From positions 1 through 44,320 of the forward strand of contig JAIVJG010000165.1 in NCBI GenBank assembly GCA_020200155.1: 44,320 nt of DNA. Reading direction: 5' to 3'. Of the stretch, positions 1 through 9,601 are shown piece by piece. How positions within the stretch are numbered: the stretch's first letter is position 1; each line of letters starts with the position of its first letter. Below the pieces are notes generated by a model, which saw only the letters and a program-made list of their open reading frames with translations, did no database searches and was not told the origin of the DNA. Source of the DNA: Acidobacteriota bacterium. GTDB lineage: Bacteria > Acidobacteriota > Blastocatellia > Pyrinomonadales > Pyrinomonadaceae. A program made the position numbers and the translations under genes.

Positions 1-254
1 TCCACGAACAGGCGCACGCCGCTCGAAGTGAGCACGTGGTCGTTCGGGCGCGAGTCCTCTTCGATGTTGAGGCTGTACTGAAAACCCGAACACCCGCCCG
101 GCACGACACGCACGCGCAGGCCCGCCGTCTCCGGCAGCCCTTCTTCGCTCGTCATGAACTTGCCAATCTCCGTCGCCGCCGCATCCGAAACGTTCAGCGT
201 CATCGTCGGAAGCTGTGTCGCCACCGTTTCCTTCTCGCTCAAATTTGCCGCCAT
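1..254 (-). CDS. HesB/IscA-family iron-sulfur cluster assembly/insertion protein (3' end outside window)
   Basis: Minus-strand translation MAANLSEKETVATQLPTMTLNVSDAAATEIGKFMTSEEGLPETAGLRVRVVPGGCSGFQYSLNIEED...; GGCSGFQY motif of A-type Fe-S proteins. Confidence 0.85.
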   Translation of the reverse strand, partial: MAANLSEKETVATQLPTMTLNVSDAAATEIGKFMTSEEGLPETAGLRVRVVPGGCSGFQYSLNIEEDSRPNDHVLTSSGVRLFV

Positions 255-378
255 GTGCTTCTTTCCCCCAATTTAATTTTAATTACAGATGTTTGACTCG
301 CGATTTCGTTGCTTCGAGATTTGAAATCGGAGCAATCTTCGTCTTCTTCCGACCGCCAGGCTAAAAACCACAGACATT

Positions 379-1461
379 CTAACGTGCTTTGCCCAGAACG
401 ACCAGTTCCGGCTTCAACGCCTCAATCGAAACCTGCCGCGCCACCTCTTCGGCCACGCGACGGAAGGCGACGGATTGCGGCGACTCCGGATTGCTCACGA
501 CGACGGGCACGCCCCTGTCGCCGCCCTCGCGCACTTCCATGCCCATCGGTATCTCGCCGAGGAAAGGCACGCCGTACCTTTCGGCCAGCTTGCGTCCGCC
601 GCCCTCGCCGAAGATGTTGTAACGAATGCCTGTGTCCGGCGCGACGAAGTAGCTCATGTTTTCAACCACGCCGAGGACAGGGACGTTGACCGTCTCGAAC
701 ATCCTCAAAGCGCGCCGCACGTCCGAGACGGCGACCTCCTGCGGCGTCGTCACGAGCACCGCGCCCTGCACCGGCACGAGTTGCGCGAGACTGAGTTGCA
801 CATCGCCCGTGCCCGGCGGCATGTCCACGATCAGGTAATCGAGTTCGCCCCATTCAACATCGGAGAGAAACTGCTTGACCAACCCGTGCAGGATCGGCCC
901 GCGCAAAATCATCGGCTCGTCGCCCGGCTTCAAGACAGCCATGGACATCAGTCGAACGCCGTGCGCCTCCAACGGCACAAGCTTGTTGACGTTGACATCC
1001 GGGCGCATATTCCCGACGCCGAGCATCTGCGGCACGTTCGGCCCGTACACGTCCGCGTCCATCAGCCCGACGCGTGCGCCGTCGCGCGCGAGGCTGACAG
1101 CCATATTCACCGCCACCGTTGACTTGCCGACGCCGCCCTTGCCGGAACTCACAGCGATGATATTACGAATGCCCTGCACGGCCAGCTTCTCTCCGAAACC
1201 CCGGCCCTGCGGAACCTCCGCGTCCATCGTCACCTTCACCGAAGCCACGCCCGGCAGCGCCGAGACGAGTTCGCGCGCCTGCCCTTCCATCTGTTCCTTG
1301 ACGGGGCACGCGGGCGTCGTCAACACGATGCGGAATGAAACGTCGCCGCCCTCGATCTTCAAATCCTTGATGAAGCCGAGGCGCACGATGTTCTTATGCA
1401 AATCAGGATCAATGATCTGTGATAACGCCCCGTAAACGTCGGCTTCTGTAACTTGTGCCAT
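379..1461 (-). CDS. mrp: Mrp/NBP35-family P-loop ATPase with N-terminal DUF59 (Fe-S carrier)
   Basis: ORF 379..1497, likely start MAQVTEAD; VSSGKGGVGKSTVAVNMA deviant Walker A, VDMPPGTGDVQL. Confidence 0.93.
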   Translation of the reverse strand: MAQVTEADVYGALSQIIDPDLHKNIVRLGFIKDLKIEGGDVSFRIVLTTPACPVKEQMEGQARELVSALPGVASVKVTMDAEVPQGRGFGEKLAVQGIRNIIAVSSGKGGVGKSTVAVNMAVSLARDGARVGLMDADVYGPNVPQMLGVGNMRPDVNVNKLVPLEAHGVRLMSMAVLKPGDEPMILRGPILHGLVKQFLSDVEWGELDYLIVDMPPGTGDVQLSLAQLVPVQGAVLVTTPQEVAVSDVRRALRMFETVNVPVLGVVENMSYFVAPDTGIRYNIFGEGGGRKLAERYGVPFLGEIPMGMEVREGGDRGVPVVVSNPESPQSVAFRRVAEEVARQVSIEALKPELVVLGKAR

Positions 1462-1625
1462 AAGATTTTCCGAACGCGCCCGGAGAATGAGCAACACTGC
1501 TCCCGCTCGTGACGTGTGATGCGTTATTGTAACATTGACGGCAAGGCAAAGTCCCGCGAGGCGTTAACGGAGTGGTTGACGCGCCGGGTATGCTGCGCGG
1601 ATGATATGCCGGACGGAGGAAATTC

Positions 1626-3737
1626 GTGAGCGCCAACTTTCAACCGAACACTTTAGACAGCTCGACGGAATCTAAAATCGTCCGCGCCGCCTGCCCGCAC
1701 GATTGCCCGGACACCTGCGCGATGCTCGTGACGGTGGAGGGCACTCGCGCCGTGCGCGTCGCGGGCGACCCGGATCATCCCGTCACGCGCGGCACGCTCT
1801 GCACCAAAGTCGCCAACTACGAACAGCGCACGCACAGCCCCGAACGCGTCAAGACTCCCTTGCGCCGCGTCGGCGCGAAAGGCGAAGGGCGCTTCGTGCC
1901 CGTCAGTTGGGACGAGGCTCTGGACGAAATCGCGTCGCGCTTCCGTGCGCTTGCCGCTTCACCTGAAGGCGCGCAGACGATTCTGCCCTACAGTTATTCC
2001 GGCACGCTCGGATTGGTGCAGAACCAGTCTATGGACAGGCGCTTTTTTCACCGTCTCGGCGCGTCGCTCCTAGACCGCACGATCTGCGCGACGGCGGGAG
2101 CCGAAGCCTACAAGGCCACAATCGGCGCGAGCATCGGCACAGACCCGGAAGCGTTCGTCGGCGCGCGGCTGATTCTGCTCTGGGGCACGAACACGATCAC
2201 GAGCAACGTACACCTCTGGCCCTTTATTCTGGAAGCGAAGCACAGGGGGGCGCGCGTCATCGCCATTGACCCGCGCCGCACGCGCACGGCTGACAGTTGC
2301 GACGAGCACATCGCCCCTCTGCCCGGCACGGACGCCGCGCTCGCGCTCGGACTGATGCACGTCATCTTCGCCGAAGGGTTGGAAGACAGAGACTACCTGG
2401 AGCGCCACACCGTCGGCGCGGAGGATTTGCGGCGGCGTGCGAGCGAGTACGCGCCGGCGCGCGTCGCGGAGATTTGCGGACTCGAAGCGGACACAATCGT
2501 CCGGCTCGCGCGCCTCTACGCCACGACGCGCCCCGCCGTCATCCGCATGAACTACGGCTTGCAGCGACACGCGGGCGGCGGCATGGCCGTGCGGACGATT
2601 AGCTGCCTGCCCGCCGTCACAGGCGCTTGGCGCGAACGCGCGGGCGGCGCGCTGCTTTCGACGAGCGGGTTGTTCCCGCTCAATTATCAGGCGCTCGAAC
2701 GACCCGACCTGCTGCCGCAACCGCAACCGCGCACGCTCAACATGTCGCTACTCGGCGACGTGCTGACGAAGACGGACGACCCGCCGGTGCGCGCTCTCTA
2801 CGTCTACAACTCGAACCCGGCGGCGGTCGCGCCCGAACAGTCGAAGGTGATCGAAGGCTTGCGGCGCGAAGACCTCTTCCTCGTCGTCCACGAATTATTT
2901 TTGACGGACACGACGGACTACGCCGACATCGTGATCCCTGCGACGACGCAGCTTGAGCACTTCGATCTGCACAAGGCTTACGGCCACTTTTATCTCGTCA
3001 TCAACGAACGCGCAATCCCTCCGCTCCACGAGGCGAAGCCGAACACGGAAGTCTTCCGCCTGCTCGCCGCGCGGCTGGGATTCGACGAGGCGTGCTTTCA
3101 GGATTCGGACGAGGAAATCGCGCGGCAGGCGATTGACGTTGACCACCCCGCGCTCAAAGGCATCACGCTCGAAGCCTTGCGTGAAAAAGGCTGGGCGCGT
3201 TTGAACCTCGCGGAAGACTTCGCGCCGTTCGCAGAGGGCAACTTCCCGACCGCTTCGGGCAAGTGCGAACTCTATTCCGAGACGCTTGCGGCGATGGGCT
3301 TGCCCGGCGCGCCCGAATTCATCCCGCCGCGCGAGTCGCGCGCGAGCGCGCCCGCCCTCGCCGCGCGTTTCCCGCTGGCGCTTCTGACTCCGGCCTCGCA
3401 CGCCTTTCTCAATTCGAGCTTCGCCAATCTCTCGAAGCAACTCCGGCAGGAGAAGCGTCCCTTCGTCGAGATTCACCCGGACGATGCAGCCGCGCGCCGG
3501 ATTGCGGACGGCGAGCAGGTGCGCGTCTTCAACGAACGCGGCTCATGCGAACTGACGGCGTTAGTCTCGACACGCGCGCGGCCCGGCGTCGTCGTCTCGC
3601 CCTCGGTGTGGTGGAACAAACTCTCGCCCGGCGGCACGAACGTCAACCAGCTCACCTCGCAGGGACTGACCGACATCGGGCGCGGCGCGACCTTCTACGA
3701 CGCGCTGGTCGAGGTTGAGCGCATGAACGGAGCTTGA
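1626..3737 (+). CDS. Molybdopterin-dependent oxidoreductase (formate dehydrogenase/DMSO reductase superfamily)
   Basis: 703 aa; N-terminal CPHDCPDTCAM...GTLCTK 4Fe-4S motif, molybdopterin domains and C-terminal molydop-binding domain. Confidence 0.9.
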   Translation: MSANFQPNTLDSSTESKIVRAACPHDCPDTCAMLVTVEGTRAVRVAGDPDHPVTRGTLCTKVANYEQRTHSPERVKTPLRRVGAKGEGRFVPVSWDEALDEIASRFRALAASPEGAQTILPYSYSGTLGLVQNQSMDRRFFHRLGASLLDRTICATAGAEAYKATIGASIGTDPEAFVGARLILLWGTNTITSNVHLWPFILEAKHRGARVIAIDPRRTRTADSCDEHIAPLPGTDAALALGLMHVIFAEGLEDRDYLERHTVGAEDLRRRASEYAPARVAEICGLEADTIVRLARLYATTRPAVIRMNYGLQRHAGGGMAVRTISCLPAVTGAWRERAGGALLSTSGLFPLNYQALERPDLLPQPQPRTLNMSLLGDVLTKTDDPPVRALYVYNSNPAAVAPEQSKVIEGLRREDLFLVVHELFLTDTTDYADIVIPATTQLEHFDLHKAYGHFYLVINERAIPPLHEAKPNTEVFRLLAARLGFDEACFQDSDEEIARQAIDVDHPALKGITLEALREKGWARLNLAEDFAPFAEGNFPTASGKCELYSETLAAMGLPGAPEFIPPRESRASAPALAARFPLALLTPASHAFLNSSFANLSKQLRQEKRPFVEIHPDDAAARRIADGEQVRVFNERGSCELTALVSTRARPGVVVSPSVWWNKLSPGGTNVNQLTSQGLTDIGRGATFYDALVEVERMNGA

Positions 3738-3770
3738 TTGATAATCGTGTTCGGGCAGACAAAAGAGATT

Positions 3771-4541
3771 ATGGCCGATCCAACGCGCCGCTTCTCGAAC
3801 CGCGTCGAAAACTACGTCAAGTACAGGCCGACATACCCGCCGGCCATCATTGAACTGCTCAGGGAAGAATGCGGCCTGACGCGCGACTCCGTCGTCGCCG
3901 ACGTTGGCTCCGGCACGGGCATCCTGTCCGAGATGTTCCTGAAGCAAGGCTGCCGCGTCTTCGGCGTCGAGCCAAACCGCAAAATGCGCGAGGCCGGCGA
4001 GCGCCTGCTCAGGGCCTATCCGAACTTCAAGAGCGTCAATGCTTCGGCGGAAGAGACGACGCTCGATAACGAGAGCGCGGAGTTCATCACCGCCGGGCAG
4101 GCCTTTCACTGGTTCGACCTCGCACGCGCACGCGTGGAGTTCGCGCGCGTACTCCGGCCCGGCGGTTTTGTCGTCCTCATCTGGAACGAGAGGCGTACCG
4201 GCTCGACCCCGTTCCTGCGCGCATACGAAAATCTACTGCTCGCGCGCGGGACTGATTATCAACAGGTCATGCATCAGAATATTGACGAGACTATGATCCG
4301 GCGCTTTTTCGGCGCGGGCGGCGTTCGACTGGAGACGTTCGAGAGCAAACAGGTCTTCGACTTCGAGGGACTCAAAGGCCGCGTGCTTTCGTCTTCCTAC
4401 GTGCCCGAACCCGGCCACCCGAATTACGAGCCGCTGATGCGCGAACTCGACGCCGTCTTCGACGCGCATCAGGAGCACGGGCGCGTCTCCTTCGACTACG
4501 ACACGAAGGTCTATTACGGGAAGCTGGAGGCCGGAGGCTAG
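3771..4541 (+). CDS. Class I SAM-dependent methyltransferase
   Basis: MADPTRRFSNRVENYVKYRP..VVADVGSGTGILSEMFL; the last codons and stop fall in heptamer repeat L1. Confidence 0.88.
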   Translation: MADPTRRFSNRVENYVKYRPTYPPAIIELLREECGLTRDSVVADVGSGTGILSEMFLKQGCRVFGVEPNRKMREAGERLLRAYPNFKSVNASAEETTLDNESAEFITAGQAFHWFDLARARVEFARVLRPGGFVVLIWNERRTGSTPFLRAYENLLLARGTDYQQVMHQNIDETMIRRFFGAGGVRLETFESKQVFDFEGLKGRVLSSSYVPEPGHPNYEPLMRELDAVFDAHQEHGRVSFDYDTKVYYGKLEAGG

Positions 4542-4583
4542 AGGCCGGCGCGAGGTTCCGCTTTTACGCGCCTCCCGCCTCTC
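4522..4583. repeat. Heptamer inverted-array locus L1
   Basis: Left gctggag/gccggag/gctagag/gccggcg; right cgcctcccgcctctc (reverse complement gagaggcgggaggcg). Confidence 0.6.
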
Positions 4584-4707
4584 TTCTACTTGACACGCAC
4601 GCCGCCTCTCGCCGATACATAGAATCGTCTTCCGAAAACAGTTCGCGCCCGCCCGGCGAACGCGAGAAGGGCGTTTCCTAATCGAAGGGCGCGCGAAGAT
4701 TCACCGC

Positions 4708-7026
4708 TTGAGCTTCATGCAAACGACACATCACACAAACGTTTTCAGGCGCACGACATTTCCTACCCGTTACGTCTCCGCGCTGGCCGTATTGCTGCTT
4801 GCGCTTTCAACGGCGACTGTGAAGGGTGCGCCGTGGAAGTCCACGCCGCCGAAGGTGCAAGCCACAGGGTTCGCGAAGACGGCGCAGCGACCGTCGAAGT
4901 CGAACGCGCGCGACAACGTTCCGGCGGAGACGCTCCTGCGTATCGTGCGCGCGGAGGACGAGAGGCGATGGGAGGCGTCCGATCTGGGCGTGCTGCTCAC
5001 AGACCGTAGCGCGGCGGTGCGGCGGCGCGCGGCGCTCGCGGCGGGACGCATCGGCGAAGAGGGCGCGGTCGCGCCGCTCTCGGCCTTGCTGCGCACAGAC
5101 GCGAACGAGGGCGTGCGCGTGATGGCGGCCTTCGCGCTCGGCGAAATCGAATCGAATGCGGGCGCGGACGCGCTGATCGAGTCCTTGCGCCTGAGTAAAT
5201 TGACGGAAGTACGCGCGCGAGCCGTCGAGGCGTTGGGGAAGATTGCGGCGGCGCTGCCCGACGTGCAGGTCGAACGCAAACGCGCTTTAGGCGAAGCGAT
5301 CATCGCCGCGCTCGAAACCGAACGCAGACAGGCGCGTCCCGACCGCTCCATCATACTGCTGGGATTGACGGCGGCCTTGCGCGCCAAACCCGCCAATGCA
5401 GGCAAGACGGTGGCCTTGTTCCTGTCGTCCACGGACGCGCGCGTGCGCGCCGACGCGGCCAACACGCTGACGCGCCTGAGCGCGAAAGAGTCGCTCGAAC
5501 AATTGCGACGCCTGCTTGCGAGCGACACGGACGCGGTCGTGCGCGCCAACGCGGCGCGTGCGCTCGGCGCTGCCGAAGATGTGTCGGCGTTCGACGTGCT
5601 CATGTCGCGCGCGACGAGTGACGCAGATTCGCGCGTGAGAGTGAGCGCCGTCCGCTCGCTCGCGCAGTTGAAGGACGCGCGCGCCGCCGACCCGCTCCTC
5701 AAACGCGCGGAGGATTTATTCGCGTCGTACAAGTCCGTGAAGACGAGTCCTGACACGCAGCCCGCAGAGATGAACGAGTTACTGGAAATCGCGAAGACGC
5801 TCGGTAGCGTGCTGCCGAACTCGAACCACGAGCGCGCACTTCAAATGCTCAGGCAGTTCAGACAGGCAGGCATGGTCGCGCCGGAAGTCGAGATCGCGCT
5901 GGCTCGCATCGCGCCCGCGCAGTACGTGCGCGACAAAGCTTTGACGGGCTTTACCAATCGCGCGCCGGGAAGTGCCAACAATAGTTCGTGGCATTCCGTC
6001 TCCGCCTTCGGCCAGGGACTCGGCGAGGTCGCCAGCCTGACGAGCGCGATGGGCGGCAACAGTTTCGTGGGCTTGCAGGCCGACGCGCAGATTCTCCTGC
6101 GCGGGCTGATTGAAGACCCCTCGACGCCCGCGCTCGCCCTGCCCGACCTGCTGCGTTCGCTTGCCGCCTTCAAGCCGACCGATCTCGCCACCGTGATGCG
6201 TTCCAAACTCGGAGCGCAGGACGTGATCGTGCGTGCGACCGCCGCAGACATCCTCGGCGAACTCGACGCGGACGCGGAGACGGCGCGTGCGCTCGGCGAA
6301 GCTCTGCCCCGCGCGCTCAACGACGAGATGAACGACGCGGCGCTCTCCATCCTCAGCGCGCTCGCCAAACAGAAAGGCGACGCGCCGAAGACGGCGATGG
6401 AAAAGGCGCTGGAAGTGACGGACTACATCGTGCGCCGCCGTGCCGCAAACCTTCTGCGTGAGCGCGCGGGCGGCGCGTCTTCGGGTGGACGCATCGAAAC
6501 TGTGGCCTCGCGCAATCACGATGCAGACTACCAACGCGCGCTCGGTCGTGCAGGTAAGCGCGTGCGCGCGAACGTTTCGACGGACAAGGGCGCGTTTACG
6601 GTTGAGTTGCTGCCCGAAGACGCGCCGCTCACGGTGGATAATTTCGTCGAACTGGCGCGCAAAAATTACTTTAACGGCGTCACGTTTCACCGCGTCGTGC
6701 CGAACTTCGTGATTCAGGGCGGCGACCCGCGCGGCGACGGCAACGGCGGCCCCGGCTACCAGATTCGCTGCGAGATCAACATGATTCCTTACGGCAGGGG
6801 CGCGGTCGGCATGGCCCTGTCGGGCAAAGACACGGGCGGCTCGCAGTGGTTCGTGACACACTCGCCGCAGCCGCACCTCGACGGCGGCTACACAGTCTTC
6901 GGTCGCGTCACCGTCGGCCTCGACGTGGTTGACCGCATCGCACGCGGCGACCGCATCCGCTCCGTCACCATTACGGAAGACAAGCCGCCGGCACAGGGCA
7001 ACCAGCGGCCAGCCCGAAAGCAGTAA
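4708..7026 (+). CDS. HEAT-repeat protein fused to C-terminal cyclophilin-type peptidyl-prolyl isomerase
   Basis: Repeated HEAT-like units (RRRAALAAGRIGEEGAVAPLSALL...), then FHRVVPNFVIQGGDPRGDGNGGPGY and GSQWFVTHSPQPHLDGGYTVFGRV. Confidence 0.9.
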   Translation: MSFMQTTHHTNVFRRTTFPTRYVSALAVLLLALSTATVKGAPWKSTPPKVQATGFAKTAQRPSKSNARDNVPAETLLRIVRAEDERRWEASDLGVLLTDRSAAVRRRAALAAGRIGEEGAVAPLSALLRTDANEGVRVMAAFALGEIESNAGADALIESLRLSKLTEVRARAVEALGKIAAALPDVQVERKRALGEAIIAALETERRQARPDRSIILLGLTAALRAKPANAGKTVALFLSSTDARVRADAANTLTRLSAKESLEQLRRLLASDTDAVVRANAARALGAAEDVSAFDVLMSRATSDADSRVRVSAVRSLAQLKDARAADPLLKRAEDLFASYKSVKTSPDTQPAEMNELLEIAKTLGSVLPNSNHERALQMLRQFRQAGMVAPEVEIALARIAPAQYVRDKALTGFTNRAPGSANNSSWHSVSAFGQGLGEVASLTSAMGGNSFVGLQADAQILLRGLIEDPSTPALALPDLLRSLAAFKPTDLATVMRSKLGAQDVIVRATAADILGELDADAETARALGEALPRALNDEMNDAALSILSALAKQKGDAPKTAMEKALEVTDYIVRRRAANLLRERAGGASSGGRIETVASRNHDADYQRALGRAGKRVRANVSTDKGAFTVELLPEDAPLTVDNFVELARKNYFNGVTFHRVVPNFVIQGGDPRGDGNGGPGYQIRCEINMIPYGRGAVGMALSGKDTGGSQWFVTHSPQPHLDGGYTVFGRVTVGLDVVDRIARGDRIRSVTITEDKPPAQGNQRPARKQ

Positions 7027-7041
7027 AGCGAAGGCGAGAAG

Positions 7042-8886
7042 ATGAAGGCACAGGGCACAGGGCACAGGGCACAGGGCACAGGGCACAGAGAGTTTTTCAC
7101 TTTTGCCTTTTGCCTTTTGCCTTTTGCCCTTTGCTTCTGTGCGGCGGCGTTGCTGCGTGCGCAGGGCGTGCCTGCCTCTCAGCATCAAACGAAAAACGCG
7201 GCGGCGGAGCACGCGCGCTATCAAATCAACGTCAGGCTGGATTTCGACGCGCGGAGTTACGAAGGCACGGAGCGCGTGCGTTGGGTCAACCGCGACACGC
7301 GCCCCGCGTCGGTCATCTACTTTCACCTCTACCCGAACCAGCGTGCCGAGGGCAGCGCCGCCGCGACTGCGGCACACGCGAACGCCGCGCCCGGCGCGGA
7401 GGCTTCGACGCCGGACGAGCCGCGCCTTGAAGTCACGGAAGTGACGCTCGCCGCGCAGGCACGGCAGCCGCTCGCCTTCTCAATCGAAGATCAGGGGACG
7501 ACACTGCGCGTGGGATTGCGCGCACAGGTGGCGGGCGGGTCGTCTGCGGAGGTTTTGATTGCGTTCAAGGGCAGCGTCCCCGAAATTGATGCGGACGAGA
7601 CGAGCCTGCCCGCGCACGTCGTCCAGCAGGTCGGGGCCGCGCTGCGGGACACGCGCGAGGCGAGGCGCGCACGCGATATCAACTTCTCTTCGCGCGGCGT
7701 GATGCTGCTCGGAAGTTTTTATCCCATGCTCGCCGTCCGCGACGGCAACGATTGGCAGCGCAAGATCGAGACGAGCGTCGGCGACACTGTGCACACGGAA
7801 GTCGCCGACTATGACGTGAACGTCAGCTCGTTGGGCGATGTCGCGCTTTTCACTTCCGGGCAGGATGGCTTCAGCGCGGAATATGGTCGCAACCGCAGCC
7901 GGCAGTTCGTCGGCGAAAATTTGCGTAGCTTCGCCGTTGTCGCCGGTCGCACGCTGCGCTCGGCGGAGCGCGAGGTGGCCGGCGTCCGCGTGCGCTCGAT
8001 CTACACGGCGGATCACGAGCGCGTGGGGCAACGCGCGCTTGGCGTCGCAGCCGAAGCGTTGCGCGTCTTCACGTCGCGCTTCGGGGCGCTGCCACTGAAG
8101 ACCGTCAGCGTCACGGAAGCCCCGCTCGTCGCGGGCGTGGGGAGCACGGAGTTCGCGGGCCTCGGCGTGATTGCGAGCGCCTTCTACGTGGACTTCGACT
8201 CGCCTGCCGTGCGCAACCTGCCGCAACTCGTGCGCGAGCAACGCGCGTCGCTCGAAGACAGTTTGGAGTTCGCCGTCGCGCACGTCGTCGCGCATCAATG
8301 GTGGGGCGCGATTGTCGGCAGCGACCCGGAACACTCGCCTGTGCTCGACGAAGCGCTCGCGCACTGGTCTGCGCTCCTCTACTACAAAGACGCGCACGGG
8401 CCTGAGCGCGCGGCGCAGGCGCAGGACGACCAACTGCGCGGGGTGTACCAGATTTATCGCACCTTCGGCGGCGAAGACATGGCGGCGGAACGCGCCGCTC
8501 GCGACTATCGCAATTCTTTCCAGTATGCCGCCATCGTCGCCGCCAAGGGCGCGCTGATGTTCGTCGCGCTTCGTGAGATGCTCGGCGACGAACGCTTCTT
8601 CAAGGCGTTGCGCGGCTACTACGAGGCCAACAGATTCGAGATCGCGGAAGTCGAAGATTTGCGCGGCGCATTCGTCTCAGAGGCGACGCTCGACGAGCGC
8701 CGCACCGTCTCGCGCACGTTCGCGCGCTGGCTCTCGGAAAAGCACGGCGACGAAGACATCGCGCCCCCCAACCCGCAACTCGCCGCCGCGCTCGGCATCT
8801 CTACCGAACAGCCCAACGCGAAAGACCGCAATGCCTTTTCACGCCTCGGCAGATTTTTCTGGAGACAGATGACGCGGATACGCTGA
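7042..8886 (+). CDS. M1-family (gluzincin) aminopeptidase-like protein, probably catalytically impaired
   Basis: 614 aa; VAHVVAHQWWG in place of HExxHxW, GSTEFAGL GAMEN-like motif, DEALAHW; N-terminus encoded by heptamer repeats. Confidence 0.8.
   Translation: MKAQGTGHRAQGTGHREFFTFAFCLLPFALCFCAAALLRAQGVPASQHQTKNAAAEHARYQINVRLDFDARSYEGTERVRWVNRDTRPASVIYFHLYPNQRAEGSAAATAAHANAAPGAEASTPDEPRLEVTEVTLAAQARQPLAFSIEDQGTTLRVGLRAQVAGGSSAEVLIAFKGSVPEIDADETSLPAHVVQQVGAALRDTREARRARDINFSSRGVMLLGSFYPMLAVRDGNDWQRKIETSVGDTVHTEVADYDVNVSSLGDVALFTSGQDGFSAEYGRNRSRQFVGENLRSFAVVAGRTLRSAEREVAGVRVRSIYTADHERVGQRALGVAAEALRVFTSRFGALPLKTVSVTEAPLVAGVGSTEFAGLGVIASAFYVDFDSPAVRNLPQLVREQRASLEDSLEFAVAHVVAHQWWGAIVGSDPEHSPVLDEALAHWSALLYYKDAHGPERAAQAQDDQLRGVYQIYRTFGGEDMAAERAARDYRNSFQYAAIVAAKGALMFVALREMLGDERFFKALRGYYEANRFEIAEVEDLRGAFVSEATLDERRTVSRTFARWLSEKHGDEDIAPPNPQLAAALGISTEQPNAKDRNAFSRLGRFFWRQMTRIR
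7048..7128. repeat. Heptamer locus L2: (gcacagg)x5 + gcacaga, then (ttttgcc)x4
   Basis: Exact tandem 7-mers at 7048..7089 and 7101..7128. Confidence 0.97.
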
Positions 8887-8983
8887 CCGGCGCGGCTTAA
8901 TTCCTACTGACCTTCGTGGCGGGAATAATATGATCGCGCGGATGGGTGTGGACGAGCCGTCGAGACTCCGGCGTGCGCGATTC

Positions 8984-9601
8984 TCAGCGCGCCGCCACAA
9001 CCTCATAGCCTTCGCGCGGCCCCACGATGAGAAGTAGAGTGCCGTTCACCGTGTAGGGCGTTTCGTGTATCGTGCCTGCCCCGGCGAGGTGGTAGCCGCC
9101 GGGGCCTATCACCTCGCCGTTGACGTGGAAGTCACCTTCGAGCACGATGCACTCCTCCACGCCGAGGTGGCGATGGGACGGAGCCTGCGCCCCCGGCCTC
9201 ATACGGATGAGCGAAGTGGCGGTGCCCTTCGCACGATCCTCGAAGAGTTGTTTGACGAAGACACCTTCCGAGGTTTCCTCCCACTCGCCCTCGTCCGCAC
9301 GAATCGTCAGGAACTCCTTGAACCGGCTCGGAGCGTCGGATGACGTGTGGAACGCGGAACTGGAATCCCCTGCGATTCGGGCCAGGAGTTTTGCGCGCAC
9401 CCATGCGGGCGGCTCCACCGGCGACACCGTGAGCGCGAGGCAGGCGCAGACCTCCTCGAATTCGCGTAACTGCGCCGCGCACACCTCGCAGCCTCCGGCC
9501 ATGTGTTCGTCCAACGCCAGTTGCTCTTCAGCAGACAAGGCCCCGACTGCGGACAGTGCCGCCCTTCCTCTTAACTCTTCATCCACGTTTGTGTGCTTCA
9601 T
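8984..9601 (-). CDS. ChrR-like anti-sigma factor with zinc-binding N-terminus and C-terminal cupin
   Basis: 205 aa; DEHMAGGCEVCAAQL zinc motif; RMRPGAQAPSHRHLGVEECIVLEGDFHVNGEVIGPGGYH cupin. Confidence 0.85.
   Translation of the reverse strand: MKHTNVDEELRGRAALSAVGALSAEEQLALDEHMAGGCEVCAAQLREFEEVCACLALTVSPVEPPAWVRAKLLARIAGDSSSAFHTSSDAPSRFKEFLTIRADEGEWEETSEGVFVKQLFEDRAKGTATSLIRMRPGAQAPSHRHLGVEECIVLEGDFHVNGEVIGPGGYHLAGAGTIHETPYTVNGTLLLIVGPREGYEVVAAR

Noticed and set aside
7048-7128. CRISPR array interpretation of the tandem repeats
   Set aside because: The 7-bp units are contiguous with no 25-40 bp repeats or spacers, and no cas genes are present.
5779-7377. 532-aa minus-strand ORF antisense to the HEAT-cyclophilin and M1-like genes
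   Set aside because: Shadow ORF spanning two real genes and a microsatellite; no recognisable domain.
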